From Hyphomicrobium sp. (GTDB lineage Bacteria > Pseudomonadota > Alphaproteobacteria > Rhizobiales > Hyphomicrobiaceae): 64,000 nt of DNA. The stretch spans positions 124,001 to 188,000 of the forward strand of contig JAEUME010000011.1 in assembly GCA_016793445.1 (NCBI GenBank). Reading direction: 5' to 3'. Below, in pieces: positions 53,462-64,000 of this stretch. Both the position numbers and the translations under genes were made by a program. Within the stretch, counting starts at the first letter, position 1, and the number at the start of each line of letters is the position of its first letter. Under the pieces are notes generated by a model. It ran no database searches, was not told the origin of the DNA, and saw only the letters and a list, made by a program, of their open reading frames with translations.

Positions 53462-54010
53462 TCAGATTTCGCCCTTAAGGCCTTTCTCAAAATATTTGTG
53501 AATGACCTTGTCCTGGTTCTCCAGGAGCCACTCGATCGACGGCTCGTTGTTCATCGCCTTCTTGATCGCCTTCGCCGTCGCGTCGCGATGAATGTTGAAG
53601 AGCACCTTGTGGTCGAGATCCTTGACCGTCACGATCGACGGGTTCAACCAGACCGAAACGATGACACCAAGATCGTTGACCTTGTTCATGGGAATATCGC
53701 CAACGCGCACCGCGTCGAGAACACCCATTGCGGTGGCGTATTGAACCGTTCCCATGAGGATGTTGGTGTACTTCTCATCCGTCACCGTGACCTTGCTCAC
53801 GCACAGCGTCGCAGGACGAACCATCACATCGGTGTTGAGCAGCGCGAGCACGCGCGAGTGACCGGCAACCTGGTTGCCAAGCAGGTTTGCGAATGCGGTG
53901 CCGAACGGACCATCCATTTCTCCGATCGCCACTTCAGGCTCAGCGGCCGTACCTGGCGGACCACCGGCTACCAATGCTTCTCCAACGCGAATTCCGAACT
54001 TTCCGCTCAT
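53462..54010 (-). CDS. Formaldehyde-activating enzyme homologue lacking the catalytic His
   Basis: 182 residues from ATG 54010 (AGGA upstream). It begins GKFGIRVGEALV as in Fae, and continues GPFGTAFANLLGNQVAGHSRVLALLN, PATLCVSKVTV, QYATAMGVLDAV. Classic Fae condenses formaldehyde with tetrahydromethanopterin using His17 in GNEVAHIDLIIG; here the segment reads GGPPGTAAEPEVAIG with no His, and the C-terminal part is longer. So it is a divergent Fae2/Fae3-type paralogue, possibly a formaldehyde sensor or carrier. Next to a formaldehyde-producing operon. Confidence 0.83.
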   Translation of the reverse strand: MSGKFGIRVGEALVAGGPPGTAAEPEVAIGEMDGPFGTAFANLLGNQVAGHSRVLALLNTDVMVRPATLCVSKVTVTDEKYTNILMGTVQYATAMGVLDAVRVGDIPMNKVNDLGVIVSVWLNPSIVTVKDLDHKVLFNIHRDATAKAIKKAMNNEPSIEWLLENQDKVIHKYFEKGLKGEI

Positions 54011-54374
54011 CTTATCCTGCCCTTTCATCTATCGCCCGGATTGTCCGGGCCCTGATTGCATCCGGCTCTTCAGCTCTGACTTGAGTTCGCAAGCCATCCC
54101 GCCTCGCAATGGCTGCCTCGTACGGCAAGCGCAGCGCGTTGCGGGCACCGCTCTCAAGTTTCAGTAGAGGGCGCAGCGAGAGACGTCAATCTGGGAGAAA
54201 TATTTTTTCCTGTGGCGAACTTTGGCCGGGACCACGACGGCCAAGAGAGCGCGGCGGAACGTTGCAAAGAGCGTCAATATAAACAAAGCGATTCTCCTCA
54301 TTGGACGGGATTGTCCTAGAGGTGGGATTGACCACGAGCGTCTCACCCGACATGCTTCCCGAGTCGTCACATTC
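54011..54374. other. Divergent promoter region between fae-like gene and gcv operon
   Basis: About 360 bases with no gene. A GCCCGGA/TCCGGGC hairpin (54034-54050) lies just upstream of the fae-like start. The right part leads into the glycine riboswitch. Promoters for both directions should be here. Confidence 0.4.
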
Positions 54375-54580
54375 GTCCCACGGGAGAGCCCGGGTTTCAC
54401 CCGGCGCCGAAGGAGCAACCGCCCCGGAAACTCTCAGGCCCAAGGACCGTAGGACTTCTGACGCTCTGGAAAGCGGCCGGATAATCCGGCCCACCGAAGA
54501 GGAAAGGTGACTTCGTCCGGCGCTGCAGGAGGAAGACATCCAAACTTTCAGGTCTCAGGACAGAGGGGGCTCGCCACAGC
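54375..54580 (+). promoter_or_regulatory. Tandem glycine riboswitch of the gcv operon
   Basis: First aptamer: CGGGAGAGCCCGGG (54381 on), GCGCCGAAGGAGCAACCGCC and CGGAAACTCTCAGGC followed by AAGGACCG. Second aptamer: TGGAAAGCGG, CCACCGAAGAGGAAAGG and AAACTTTCAGGTCTCAGGACAGAGGGGG. These are the conserved glycine-riboswitch boxes, in tandem, ending about 40 bases before gcvT. Glycine binding is expected to turn on the cleavage operon. Confidence 0.93.
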
Positions 54581-54620
54581 CGCATCGAAGCGGCGAAACA
54601 CGAGCCGCGGGAGCCTCTGC

Positions 54621-55778
54621 ATGAGCCAAACGGACGCCAACACAATGGCGCATCCTCTCAAGAGAACACCTCTTTACGATCTCCACTTGAAGCTAGGCGC
54701 GCGCATGGTGCCCTTCGCGGGTTACGAGATGCCGCTGCAGTACACGGCCGGCATTTTGAAGGAGCATCTGCATACGCGCGCGTCGGCGGGTCTCTTCGAT
54801 GTCTCGCACATGGGTCAAATCATAGTGCGGCCCAGATCCGGTGTGCTTGCAGACGCGGGGCACGCCCTTGAGCAACTCGTTCCCGCCGACATCCTCGGTC
54901 TCGCACCGGCACGCCAGAGGTATGGGCTGTTCACGAATGCGGCTGGCGGCATTCTCGATGACCTCATGATCTCAAACCGTGCCGATCATTACCTGCTCAT
55001 CGTCAACGCCGCCCGCAAGGACGCTGACGAGGCGCATCTTAGAACGCACTTGGCGCCTATCTGCGAGGTTCAACGATCGGATCGCGCCTTGCTCGCCCTG
55101 CAAGGCCCAAAGGCAGAAGCGGTTCTCGCATCACTGGCGCCCGCGTGTGCCTCTATGCGCTTCATGGACGTGCGCGAAATGGTAATTGCCGGCGCTGCGT
55201 GCATCGTCGCACGCTCGGGCTATACCGGTGAAGACGGCTTTGAAATTTCGGTTCCTGAAGAGGCCGCAACCCGCGTTGCCGAAGCCCTGCTGTCTCACGC
55301 CGATGTGGCACCGGTCGGTCTCGGCGCTCGCGACTCCTTGCGCCTCGAAGCAGGTCTTCCGCTTTACGGCTCCGACCTTGACGAGGCGACAACGCCTGTC
55401 GAAGCGGACCTTTCATGGGCGATTTCCAAAGTACGGCGCACGGGAGGCCTGCGTTCTGGTGGCTTTCCTGGCTCCGATATCATCCTTGGCCAAATAGCAA
55501 ATGGCGTGCTCCGGCGGCGCGCAGGCCTTCGTCCGGAAGGACGTCAGCCTGTGCGCGAAGGGGTCCAACTCTTTGCCGACGCAGAAGGCGGTGAGCAAGC
55601 CGGAGCTGTTACGTCAGGCGGTTTCGGACCGAGCATTCAAGCACCGGTTTCCATGGGTTATCTCGCAACACGCTTTGCGGCACCCGGGACCAGGCTATTT
55701 GCTGAAGTTCGCGGCAAGTATATTCCGGTAGAGGCCGTCACACTGCCTTTCGTCGCGCATCGCTACAAACGCGACTAG
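54621..55778 (+). CDS. gcvT: Glycine cleavage T protein (aminomethyltransferase)
   Basis: 385 residues from ATG 54621 (GGGAG upstream; longer open frame runs into the riboswitch). [77 protein letters not shown], and [20 protein letters not shown] are hallmark GcvT blocks. It transfers the methylene group from the lipoyl carrier to THF, releasing ammonia. First gene of gcvTHP, under a glycine riboswitch. Confidence 0.96.
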   Translation: MSQTDANTMAHPLKRTPLYDLHLKLGARMVPFAGYEMPLQYTAGILKEHLHTRASAGLFDVSHMGQIIVRPRSGVLADAGHALEQLVPADILGLAPARQRYGLFTNAAGGILDDLMISNRADHYLLIVNAARKDADEAHLRTHLAPICEVQRSDRALLALQGPKAEAVLASLAPACASMRFMDVREMVIAGAACIVARSGYTGEDGFEISVPEEAATRVAEALLSHADVAPVGLGARDSLRLEAGLPLYGSDLDEATTPVEADLSWAISKVRRTGGLRSGGFPGSDIILGQIANGVLRRRAGLRPEGRQPVREGVQLFADAEGGEQAGAVTSGGFGPSIQAPVSMGYLATRFAAPGTRLFAEVRGKYIPVEAVTLPFVAHRYKRD

Positions 55779-55804
55779 CACATAACTTACCTCAGGAGGA
55801 CACA

Positions 55805-56170
55805 TTGCTGCGTTTCACTGAAGACCATGAGTGGTTGCGGCTCGATGGCGACATCGCAACGATCGGCATCACGGCTCATGCGGCACAACAGCTCGGGGAT
55901 CTCGTTTTCGTGCAACTCCCCGACATCGGCTCCAAGCTCGCAAAGGGTGACGGCGCGGCCGTCGTCGAATCCGTCAAGGCGGCTTCCGACGTCTATGCGC
56001 CGATCGCAGGCGAGGTTGCCGAGGTCAATGACGCGATCGTCAACGATCCTTCGATCGTAAACGCCGATCCGCAGAATGCCGGATGGTTCTTCAAACTGAA
56101 GCTTGCGGACCCGAAGGCCTTCGATGCCCTCATGGACGAAGCTGCCTACAACAAACTCATCGGCGCATAG
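55805..56170 (+). CDS. gcvH: Glycine cleavage H protein
   Basis: 121 residues from TTG 55805, supported by AGGAGG at six-base spacing. [20 protein letters not shown], and the lipoyl lysine Lys58 in [21 protein letters not shown]. It carries the aminomethyl group between P, T and L proteins. 26 bases after gcvT and 8 before gcvP. Confidence 0.96.
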   Translation: MLRFTEDHEWLRLDGDIATIGITAHAAQQLGDLVFVQLPDIGSKLAKGDGAAVVESVKAASDVYAPIAGEVAEVNDAIVNDPSIVNADPQNAGWFFKLKLADPKAFDALMDEAAYNKLIGA

Positions 56171-56178
56171 GAGAGGCC

Positions 56179-59031
<2,853 letters not shown>

Positions 59032-59180
59032 ACGCCTCAGGCGCGGGTCCGCCGGTGGGCATTCCGCGCCTGGGATTGCTTGCGGGTTGACTTGCCGCGA
59101 CGGGCCTATGAATTCCAGCATTTCCCAGACGTGCGCAATCGTGTAGGTGTTCGAGCATGGAATTTCATTGAAACATTCTC

Positions 59181-59891
59181 ATGCTAGAAAAAGCCGACTT
59201 AGCCACAGCGAGCGCCGCCGTTCTGCTTTCGACATTGCCGCCGGAGGTCTCAGCAGGGATCCTTCAGCGTGCCGTCGTGCGGTCTTACGGGCGCGGCGAA
59301 ACCATCTTCTGTCAGGGCGATGTTTCAGAGCACATTTTTGTGGTGCTCGACGGCTGGGTAAAGCTGTTTCGCATTACGCCGACGGGGGCCGAGGCCATTG
59401 TCGGCGTCTTTACCAAGGGCCGCAGCTTCGGCGAGGCGATCGCGTTCGAGGACGTGCCCTATCCGGTGACCGCGGAAGCCGTAACCGAGACGCGGCTGCT
59501 GCTCGTTCGTACCTCAGTATTATCGTCAATGATGCGGGAGCGGCCTGAGATCGCCATGGCGATCGTATCGTCCACGTTCCGCCATCTCCACGCCCTCGTC
59601 GCACAGGTCGAACAGCTCAAGGCCCATACCGGCGCACAGCGGGTTGCCGAGTTTTTGCTTGAACTTTGTAACACCTCGAAGGGCGGCTGCACCATCACAC
59701 TCCCCTATGATAAATCGCTCATCGCCGGGCGCCTTGGGATGCAGCCGCCAAGTCTGTCCAGAGCATTCAACAAGCTCGAGGAAGTCGGAGTCCGCATAGC
59801 TCAGAACCAAGCTGAGATCGCCGATGTCGCGAAGCTGCGGGAGTATATGCTGGAGGATCGCAGCGCACCTTGGCGCAAGGGCGAATTATAA
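59181..59891 (+). CDS. Crp/Fnr-family regulator, Dnr-like
   Basis: 236 residues. Cyclic-nucleotide-binding-like domain (YGRGETIFCQGDVSEHIFVVLDGWVKLFR, GVFTKGRSFGEAIAFED) then a long helix and a winged helix (LPYDKSLIAGRLGMQPPSLSRAFNKLEEVGV). It lacks the N-terminal four-cysteine cluster of Fnr, so it is more like the Dnr/NnrR group that senses NO and activates nor genes. It lies next to nor accessory genes. Its TAA overlaps the next ATG (TAATG). Confidence 0.9.
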   Translation: MLEKADLATASAAVLLSTLPPEVSAGILQRAVVRSYGRGETIFCQGDVSEHIFVVLDGWVKLFRITPTGAEAIVGVFTKGRSFGEAIAFEDVPYPVTAEAVTETRLLLVRTSVLSSMMRERPEIAMAIVSSTFRHLHALVAQVEQLKAHTGAQRVAEFLLELCNTSKGGCTITLPYDKSLIAGRLGMQPPSLSRAFNKLEEVGVRIAQNQAEIADVAKLREYMLEDRSAPWRKGEL

Positions 59892-60463
59892 TGGATCGCA
59901 TCGCTGCCATTCTTGCCCGTATCGACGCGGCGAATGAACGGGATCCCAATCTCGAAACAACGACCGATGGGCCCGTCCCGGCCGCCTTTTTGTATGGCCG
60001 CCGCATGACGCAAGTCTTGCAGGATTTCGAGCCCTCGGCATCCGACGAACTCAAGATCGCGGCGCGCGGTCAGCATATCGAGCGCTGGAAGCGGCCTCGC
60101 GCCGACTATCCCGAAGGCCGAATCGGCTACCTCAATTGGCGCAAGGACGCCGCCCAGTACCATGCGGCGCGCGTGTCGGCTCTCATGCAGGAGGCCGGCT
60201 ATGACGGCTCCGCCTGCGATCGCGTCTCTGATCTCATGCTCAAGAAGAACCTGAAGACAGATCACGAGTCCCAGACACTGGAAGACGTCGCATGTCTGGT
60301 TTTCTTCCGATGGTATGCGGATGCGTTCAGCGACAAGTACGCCGAGCGGGTCTTGCCCGTCGTGAGCAAGACGGCCCGGAAGATGTCCGCCAAAGGCCGC
60401 GCAGCCGCACTTGCTTTGGGTCTGCCGCCGCATGTGGCCGAAGCCATCGCCGGCGCCGGCTGA
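59891..60463 (+). CDS. DUF4202 family protein
   Basis: 190 residues from ATG 59891, overlapping the regulator stop by one base. IAAILARIDAANERDPN, FLYGRRMTQVLQDFEPSASDELKIAARGQHIERWKRPRADYPEGRIGYLNWRKDAAQYHA and VEDVACLVFFRWY-type blocks match DUF4202, a predicted HD-like helical protein. Found coupled to a Dnr-type regulator and near nor genes, so a role in nitrogen-oxide metabolism is plausible but not shown. Confidence 0.82.
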   Translation: MDRIAAILARIDAANERDPNLETTTDGPVPAAFLYGRRMTQVLQDFEPSASDELKIAARGQHIERWKRPRADYPEGRIGYLNWRKDAAQYHAARVSALMQEAGYDGSACDRVSDLMLKKNLKTDHESQTLEDVACLVFFRWYADAFSDKYAERVLPVVSKTARKMSAKGRAAALALGLPPHVAEAIAGAG

Positions 60464-60470
60464 GCGAAGG

Positions 60471-60719
60471 CTAACGTTCGTCTCGCAATCCTTCATGGAT
60501 TTTCAGTGCAAGCCACCTGGCGGGCAGCACGCCGATCATGCCTCCGATAAGGCTGCTCACCAGGAGGGCTGGAATGCCATAGGGCGCCAGGGCAGGAATA
60601 GCGAGCGCGACGAAGGCGCCGTTGATGGCGCAAGCGGGAACCATCAACGCAAGACAGAACAGCCGCAACGATAGCGGTGGCGCGGTATTGGTCTTCATTG
60701 TGCCGTGGCTTGTCATCAT
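60471..60719 (-). CDS. Small two-helix membrane protein of the nor cluster
   Basis: 82 residues from ATG 60719, whose start overlaps the stop of norF (ATGATGA). Two hydrophobic segments (LFCLALMVPACAINGAFVALAIPAL and IPALLVSSLIGGMIGVLPARWL). It is the last gene of the leftward nor run and convergent with the DUF4202 gene (8 bases apart). Function unknown; probably nitric oxide reductase assembly. Confidence 0.6.
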   Translation of the reverse strand: MMTSHGTMKTNTAPPLSLRLFCLALMVPACAINGAFVALAIPALAPYGIPALLVSSLIGGMIGVLPARWLALKIHEGLRDER

Positions 60720-60991
60720 GCCCTCCACGGCGCGGCATACAGCACGAATGCGATCAGCAGGAAAATCCCGATAATCATGTCGAAAAGCCGCATCCAGAAC
60801 GCCGAATGGCGAAGTTCGAGATACTGCGACAGAATGGTCCTCGCCTTCAAACCCGAAAGCGACAGGAGCACACCGCCAACGACGGTAGCGGATGCACCGC
60901 TCACCAGCGTCAGCGCCACCGTGGCCAAGCTCAATGCCAGCAGGGTTGCCCAGGCTTTGTAGACTTCAGAAACGCTCATTTTCAGGCTCAT
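60716..60991 (-). CDS. norF: NorF-like membrane protein
   Basis: 91 residues with three hydrophobic helices ([60 protein letters not shown]). Size, the [16 protein letters not shown] motif like cytochrome oxidase subunit IV proteins, and location after norE fit NorF. It overlaps norE as ATGA. Accessory to nitric oxide reductase assembly; mechanism not clear. Confidence 0.78.
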   Translation of the reverse strand: MSLKMSVSEVYKAWATLLALSLATVALTLVSGASATVVGGVLLSLSGLKARTILSQYLELRHSAFWMRLFDMIIGIFLLIAFVLYAAPWRA

Positions 60992-61566
60992 TTAAGCAGG
61001 TAGATGATTGGGAACAGAAGAACCCATACGAGATCGACCATGTGCCAGAAGGCAATGCCTGTCTCGATATTGCGAACGCTGTCCCATCGCGCCACAAGCG
61101 CAAGGATGACGAGACCTGCCACGACATGGAGGGCGTGGAATCCGGTGATCAGAAAATAGAAGGTGAAGAACGGGCTCGTCTCAATTCCGATGCCCTTGGC
61201 AAATTCGGAACTGTATTCGGCCCATTTGACGAGCAAGAACACGATGCCGAGCCCTCCGGCAGCCGCCAGCGAGAGCCTGGCCTTGCGGCGCTCTTCTTGC
61301 CGCCTGAGCGCAAGGGCGCGTGCCGCCAGCATGCCACTCGTCACGAGGACAACGGTGTTGAGCGCTCCAGCAGTGGCATTGAGAGATGCCTGCCCGGCTG
61401 CGAAAATCTCCGCCTTGGTTGCGCGCACGGCAAGAAATGCAAGCAGTGCTGCGCCGAACACCAGCAGCTCGCTGATAATAAGGACCCACATCATGAAGTC
61501 GCCGGGCAATTCGGCGAGAACACTTTGACCAGCGTGAGCCTTTGCAGATCTATCGTGCGCGGTCAT
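60988..61566 (-). CDS. norE: NorE, cytochrome c oxidase subunit III-like protein
   Basis: 192 residues with five transmembrane helices: [43 protein letters not shown], and [29 protein letters not shown], ending [20 protein letters not shown], as in heme-copper oxidase subunit III. In nor operons this protein supports full nitric oxide reductase activity. ATG overlaps the norD stop (ATGA). Confidence 0.88.
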   Translation of the reverse strand: MTAHDRSAKAHAGQSVLAELPGDFMMWVLIISELLVFGAALLAFLAVRATKAEIFAAGQASLNATAGALNTVVLVTSGMLAARALALRRQEERRKARLSLAAAGGLGIVFLLVKWAEYSSEFAKGIGIETSPFFTFYFLITGFHALHVVAGLVILALVARWDSVRNIETGIAFWHMVDLVWVLLFPIIYLLK

Positions 61567-63512
61567 TGGCTTATGAGGTGTCTGTAGAGCTGGGGCAATG
61601 ACGCCGTGAGTTTATCGGGATGTGAAATGACGGCGAAGCCGTTGTTGCCAAAGATACGAGCGAAGGTCGCCTGAGACTTTGTGTCGATCGTGACGCCGAA
61701 CACGGTTTGTCCCCGGCGTCGGGCCTCCCGCACGGCCATATGCGTATCTTCCACGCCGTGCCGGCCTTCATAATGATCGAGATCGTTGGGTTTACCATCG
61801 GTGATGACAAGCAGAAGCCGGCGGTGACGTTCCCGTTCCGAAAGGTGCTGTGACATATGCCGGATCGCGGCTCCGAGCCGCGTGTAGTGTCCTGGCCTGA
61901 GGTCTGCAATTCGCGCTTCGACAGCGGGACCCATGGCTTCGCCGAACCTTTTGCAGTCGTGCATGAAAATCCGGTTACGCCTCAGCGAGGAGAATGCACT
62001 TATCGCGACGTCGTCACCGCAGGCATCCAGTCCCCAGGCGAGCGCCACGAGAGCTTCCCTTGCTATATCAAGCACCTGGCGGCCCGCTACGATGCTTTCC
62101 GTCGAACGAGAGGCATCAAGCAGGATGGATACGGCAAGATCGCGCTCTTGAGAGCGGCTCGCGCGATAGACGCGATCGGAATGCGCGCCGCTCGCCACAA
62201 GATCGACATGAGCCTCAAGCGCGGCCTCCAGGTCTATGTCGTCGCCATCGATCTGCCGGCTGAGGTGAATACGCTTGGGGCGCAACGCCTCGAACTGGCG
62301 GCGCACTTTGGCGATCCGGCGCCGGCTTGCGGCGTCCATCACCGCGGCGGGAGCAGCCTCACCATGAGCAGGGTAGCCTGCCAGCACGCGGCAATAGTCT
62401 GGAAGATAGCTCTTCGTGCGATGGTCCCACTCAGGATAGATATGCTTGCCTGAAAGGCGTTCGAAATCTGCCTCGGCCGGCGAGAGATCGAGGTGAAGCC
62501 TGAGACGCGCGCGCGCTTTCTGGGACACGTTGACAAGGCCGATCTCGTTTTGATCGTCGGCCGCCTTCTTGGCGTTGTCCGCATCATCATCATCTACGCG
62601 GCGATTGATGTTGAGGAACTCGGTCCATGACAGAATGGTCTCGAACTTGTGCAGAACGAGACTGTCGTTTCGCTCGGCCTGATCGGCATTCTTGCGCGAA
62701 GCCTTGATCGTCTTGGTTTCACTGCCATCGGCTGGTTGGCCGGATTGCTCTGCCTCGTCGAGTTCACCCAGGCGCACGCGCCCTTGGGCACCTGCAATCC
62801 GCGGCCACATGAGGACCGGTGCAAACGTCTTGTAGCTCCGCGGCGCATCGAAACATTCCAGTTCGTCCGATCCCCCACGGATTGCCGCCGCAATTGCCGT
62901 TGCGAGCGGATCGTTCGGAGGGGGCCCTCCCAGCAGATGTTGGATTGCCGCTTCCACGGCCGCCTCATGCCGTGGCAGGCGGCGCGGTGAACGCATTTGT
63001 CGTGTGCGCATCTGGAGCAATCCATGCACGCGCCGCAGCCCTGGGCAAGCCGACAGCGTCGCCCGTGCCGAGGCGTGCGCGGCCTGCAACATCCGAATAT
63101 CCGCCCGCAGGCTGTCGCCCTCGCCAACCGTACGCAACCCGTGGACGGCAAATGCCGCAAGCCACAGGTAAAGAGCAATGTTGGCCTCACGATCCGGAAA
63201 AGCGGCTATCGTGGCGGGCAAACGCAGAACTTCACCATCAAAGCTCGGGCTTTCGACGATCTCCTTGCCCTGCCCCAACGCGCGCCGCCAGGACAGCCGG
63301 TGCGTTGTTTCGGTACGCGCGGCCGGCTTGATCTCCACATCGTGGGCGCCGCCTAGTCCCCTGAAGAGGACGCCGAGACGGCGGCGCATCTCGTCCAGAG
63401 ATGCCGCCGCCTCGGGGAAGTCTTGGGGAGCATCGAGCTTGTTGACCAACGCATGCCACAGCTTGCCGACGCTCTCCTCGGGCTCCCAAGGCTCGAACTC
63501 GATGTGGCTCAT
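61563..63512 (-). CDS. norD: NorD, von Willebrand A-domain activator of NO reductase
   Basis: 649 residues. N-terminal part unique to NorD ([47 protein letters not shown]); an acidic/charged middle ([18 protein letters not shown]); C-terminal VWA domain with MIDAS motif [11 protein letters not shown] and [24 protein letters not shown]. With the AAA+ protein NorQ it inserts iron into or activates the cNOR complex. 10 bases after norQ, with GAGGAG before its ATG. Confidence 0.93.
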   Translation of the reverse strand: MSHIEFEPWEPEESVGKLWHALVNKLDAPQDFPEAAASLDEMRRRLGVLFRGLGGAHDVEIKPAARTETTHRLSWRRALGQGKEIVESPSFDGEVLRLPATIAAFPDREANIALYLWLAAFAVHGLRTVGEGDSLRADIRMLQAAHASARATLSACPGLRRVHGLLQMRTRQMRSPRRLPRHEAAVEAAIQHLLGGPPPNDPLATAIAAAIRGGSDELECFDAPRSYKTFAPVLMWPRIAGAQGRVRLGELDEAEQSGQPADGSETKTIKASRKNADQAERNDSLVLHKFETILSWTEFLNINRRVDDDDADNAKKAADDQNEIGLVNVSQKARARLRLHLDLSPAEADFERLSGKHIYPEWDHRTKSYLPDYCRVLAGYPAHGEAAPAAVMDAASRRRIAKVRRQFEALRPKRIHLSRQIDGDDIDLEAALEAHVDLVASGAHSDRVYRASRSQERDLAVSILLDASRSTESIVAGRQVLDIAREALVALAWGLDACGDDVAISAFSSLRRNRIFMHDCKRFGEAMGPAVEARIADLRPGHYTRLGAAIRHMSQHLSERERHRRLLLVITDGKPNDLDHYEGRHGVEDTHMAVREARRRGQTVFGVTIDTKSQATFARIFGNNGFAVISHPDKLTASLPQLYRHLISQ

Positions 63513-63522
63513 CGCGATCTCC

Positions 63523-64000
63523 TCAGCCGTAGATCGTAGCCGTCAGATCGATGAGACCTTGCTTCACATCGACATCATCACTCAATGGTTCGATCATGGC
63601 GGCGCGGATTGCGCGTTCGACGGGCATTCCTCCGCTGATGAGACTGGCGCAATAGACAAGCAGACGCGTCGAGACGCCTTCCTCCAGATCCTGCCCCTTC
63701 AGCGCGCGTATCTTGCCCGCAAGCCGGACGAGCGTCGCTGTTTTCTCCTTCGATAATCCGCTTTCCGACGAGACGATCTCGACTTCGCGATCAGCGGCAG
63801 GAAAATCGAACTCGATAGCGAGGAACCGCTGCCGCGTGGATGGCTTCAGCGTCTTCATGATGTTCTGGTAGCCAGGATTATAGGAGGCCACCAGCATGAA
63901 GTTGGGCCCGGCAGAAATCGTCTCGCCCGTACGCTCGATGGGGAGGATCCGGCGGTCATCCGTCAGAGGATGCAGAACGACCGTCACATCCTTGCGCGCC
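63523..64000 (-). CDS. norQ: NorQ/CbbQ-type AAA+ ATPase, 5' part outside window
   Basis: The visible 158 codons (frame open at base 64000) read RKDVTVVLHPLTDDRRILPIERTGE, MLVASYNPGYQNIMKTLKPSTRQRF (sensor 1 region), ATLVRLAGKIRALKGQDLEEGVSTRLLVYCASLI (sensor 2) and the family tail. Walker A and B lie outside. It is the MoxR/CbbQ partner of NorD in nitric oxide reductase activation; norCB would be expected just beyond the right edge. Confidence 0.9.
   Translation of the reverse strand, partial: ARKDVTVVLHPLTDDRRILPIERTGETISAGPNFMLVASYNPGYQNIMKTLKPSTRQRFLAIEFDFPAADREVEIVSSESGLSKEKTATLVRLAGKIRALKGQDLEEGVSTRLLVYCASLISGGMPVERAIRAAMIEPLSDDVDVKQGLIDLTATIYG

Overview
The window looks like a chromosome segment of a facultatively methylotrophic, denitrifying alphaproteobacterium of the Hyphomicrobiales (Rhizobiales). 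A Hyphomicrobium-like organism is the best guess. The basis is high GC, the CtrA/SciP cell-cycle pair, a Rhodobacter-type phospholipid N-methyltransferase, a trimethylamine dehydrogenase close to the Methylophilus/Hyphomicrobium enzymes, a formaldehyde-activating-enzyme homologue and the tail of a nitric oxide reductase operon. The genus is inferred from gene content, not from a database search.

Layout. 0-6.5 kb: a 5-oxoprolinase subunit (cut by the left edge), an RTX-type secreted protein and uvrA. 6-20 kb: envelope genes (lipoproteins, a TonB-like protein, small secreted proteins, a BON/OmpA protein), ilvE divergent from a MarR-OmpR-histidine kinase operon, and a metallo-beta-lactamase-fold hydrolase. 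19.9-23 kb: ctrA, a fliJ-like gene, a lipoprotein and sciP, with a near-consensus CtrA box in the sciP promoter. 23-30 kb: mnmA, pmtA, tRNA-Met, a YchJ-type SEC-C protein, tRNA-Arg, hydroxypyruvate isomerase, three tandem 56-bp palindromic repeats, arfB, a VOC protein and an FAD oxidoreductase. 30-35 kb: a diheme peroxidase, an imelysin and a diheme oxidoreductase (a probable iron-related set), then a cobalamin-riboswitch-like element with no sense-strand gene behind it. 35-38 kb: a MASE1 histidine kinase, a FixJ-like regulator and a NUDIX hydrolase.

The centre of interest is 38-54 kb, a methylated-amine oxidation locus read mainly leftwards. Trimethylamine dehydrogenase comes first. Next is a 1073-residue protein fusing a membrane-bound iron-sulfur oxidoreductase to ETF beta, then ETF alpha, an APC permease, a gene remnant, a flavin/2Fe-2S reductase, a GcvT-like folate protein, a DMT exporter, a winged-helix-like protein and a 39-residue membrane microprotein. 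A divergent GntR regulator sits beside GACCA/TGGTC palindromes in the shared promoter region. A periplasmic-binding-type protein with no clear signal peptide and an Fae homologue lacking the catalytic histidine follow. Inferred flow: trimethylamine is demethylated, electrons pass through the ETF directly into the membrane module and quinone, and formaldehyde goes to carriers (Fae-like, tetrahydrofolate).

54-59 kb holds a glycine riboswitch (tandem) and gcvTHP, which would link methylene-folate to glycine and serine. 59-64 kb holds a Dnr-like Crp/Fnr regulator, a DUF4202 protein and convergent nor accessory genes (small membrane protein, norF, norE, norD, norQ cut by the right edge). Many leftward gene pairs overlap as ATGA, indicating translational coupling.
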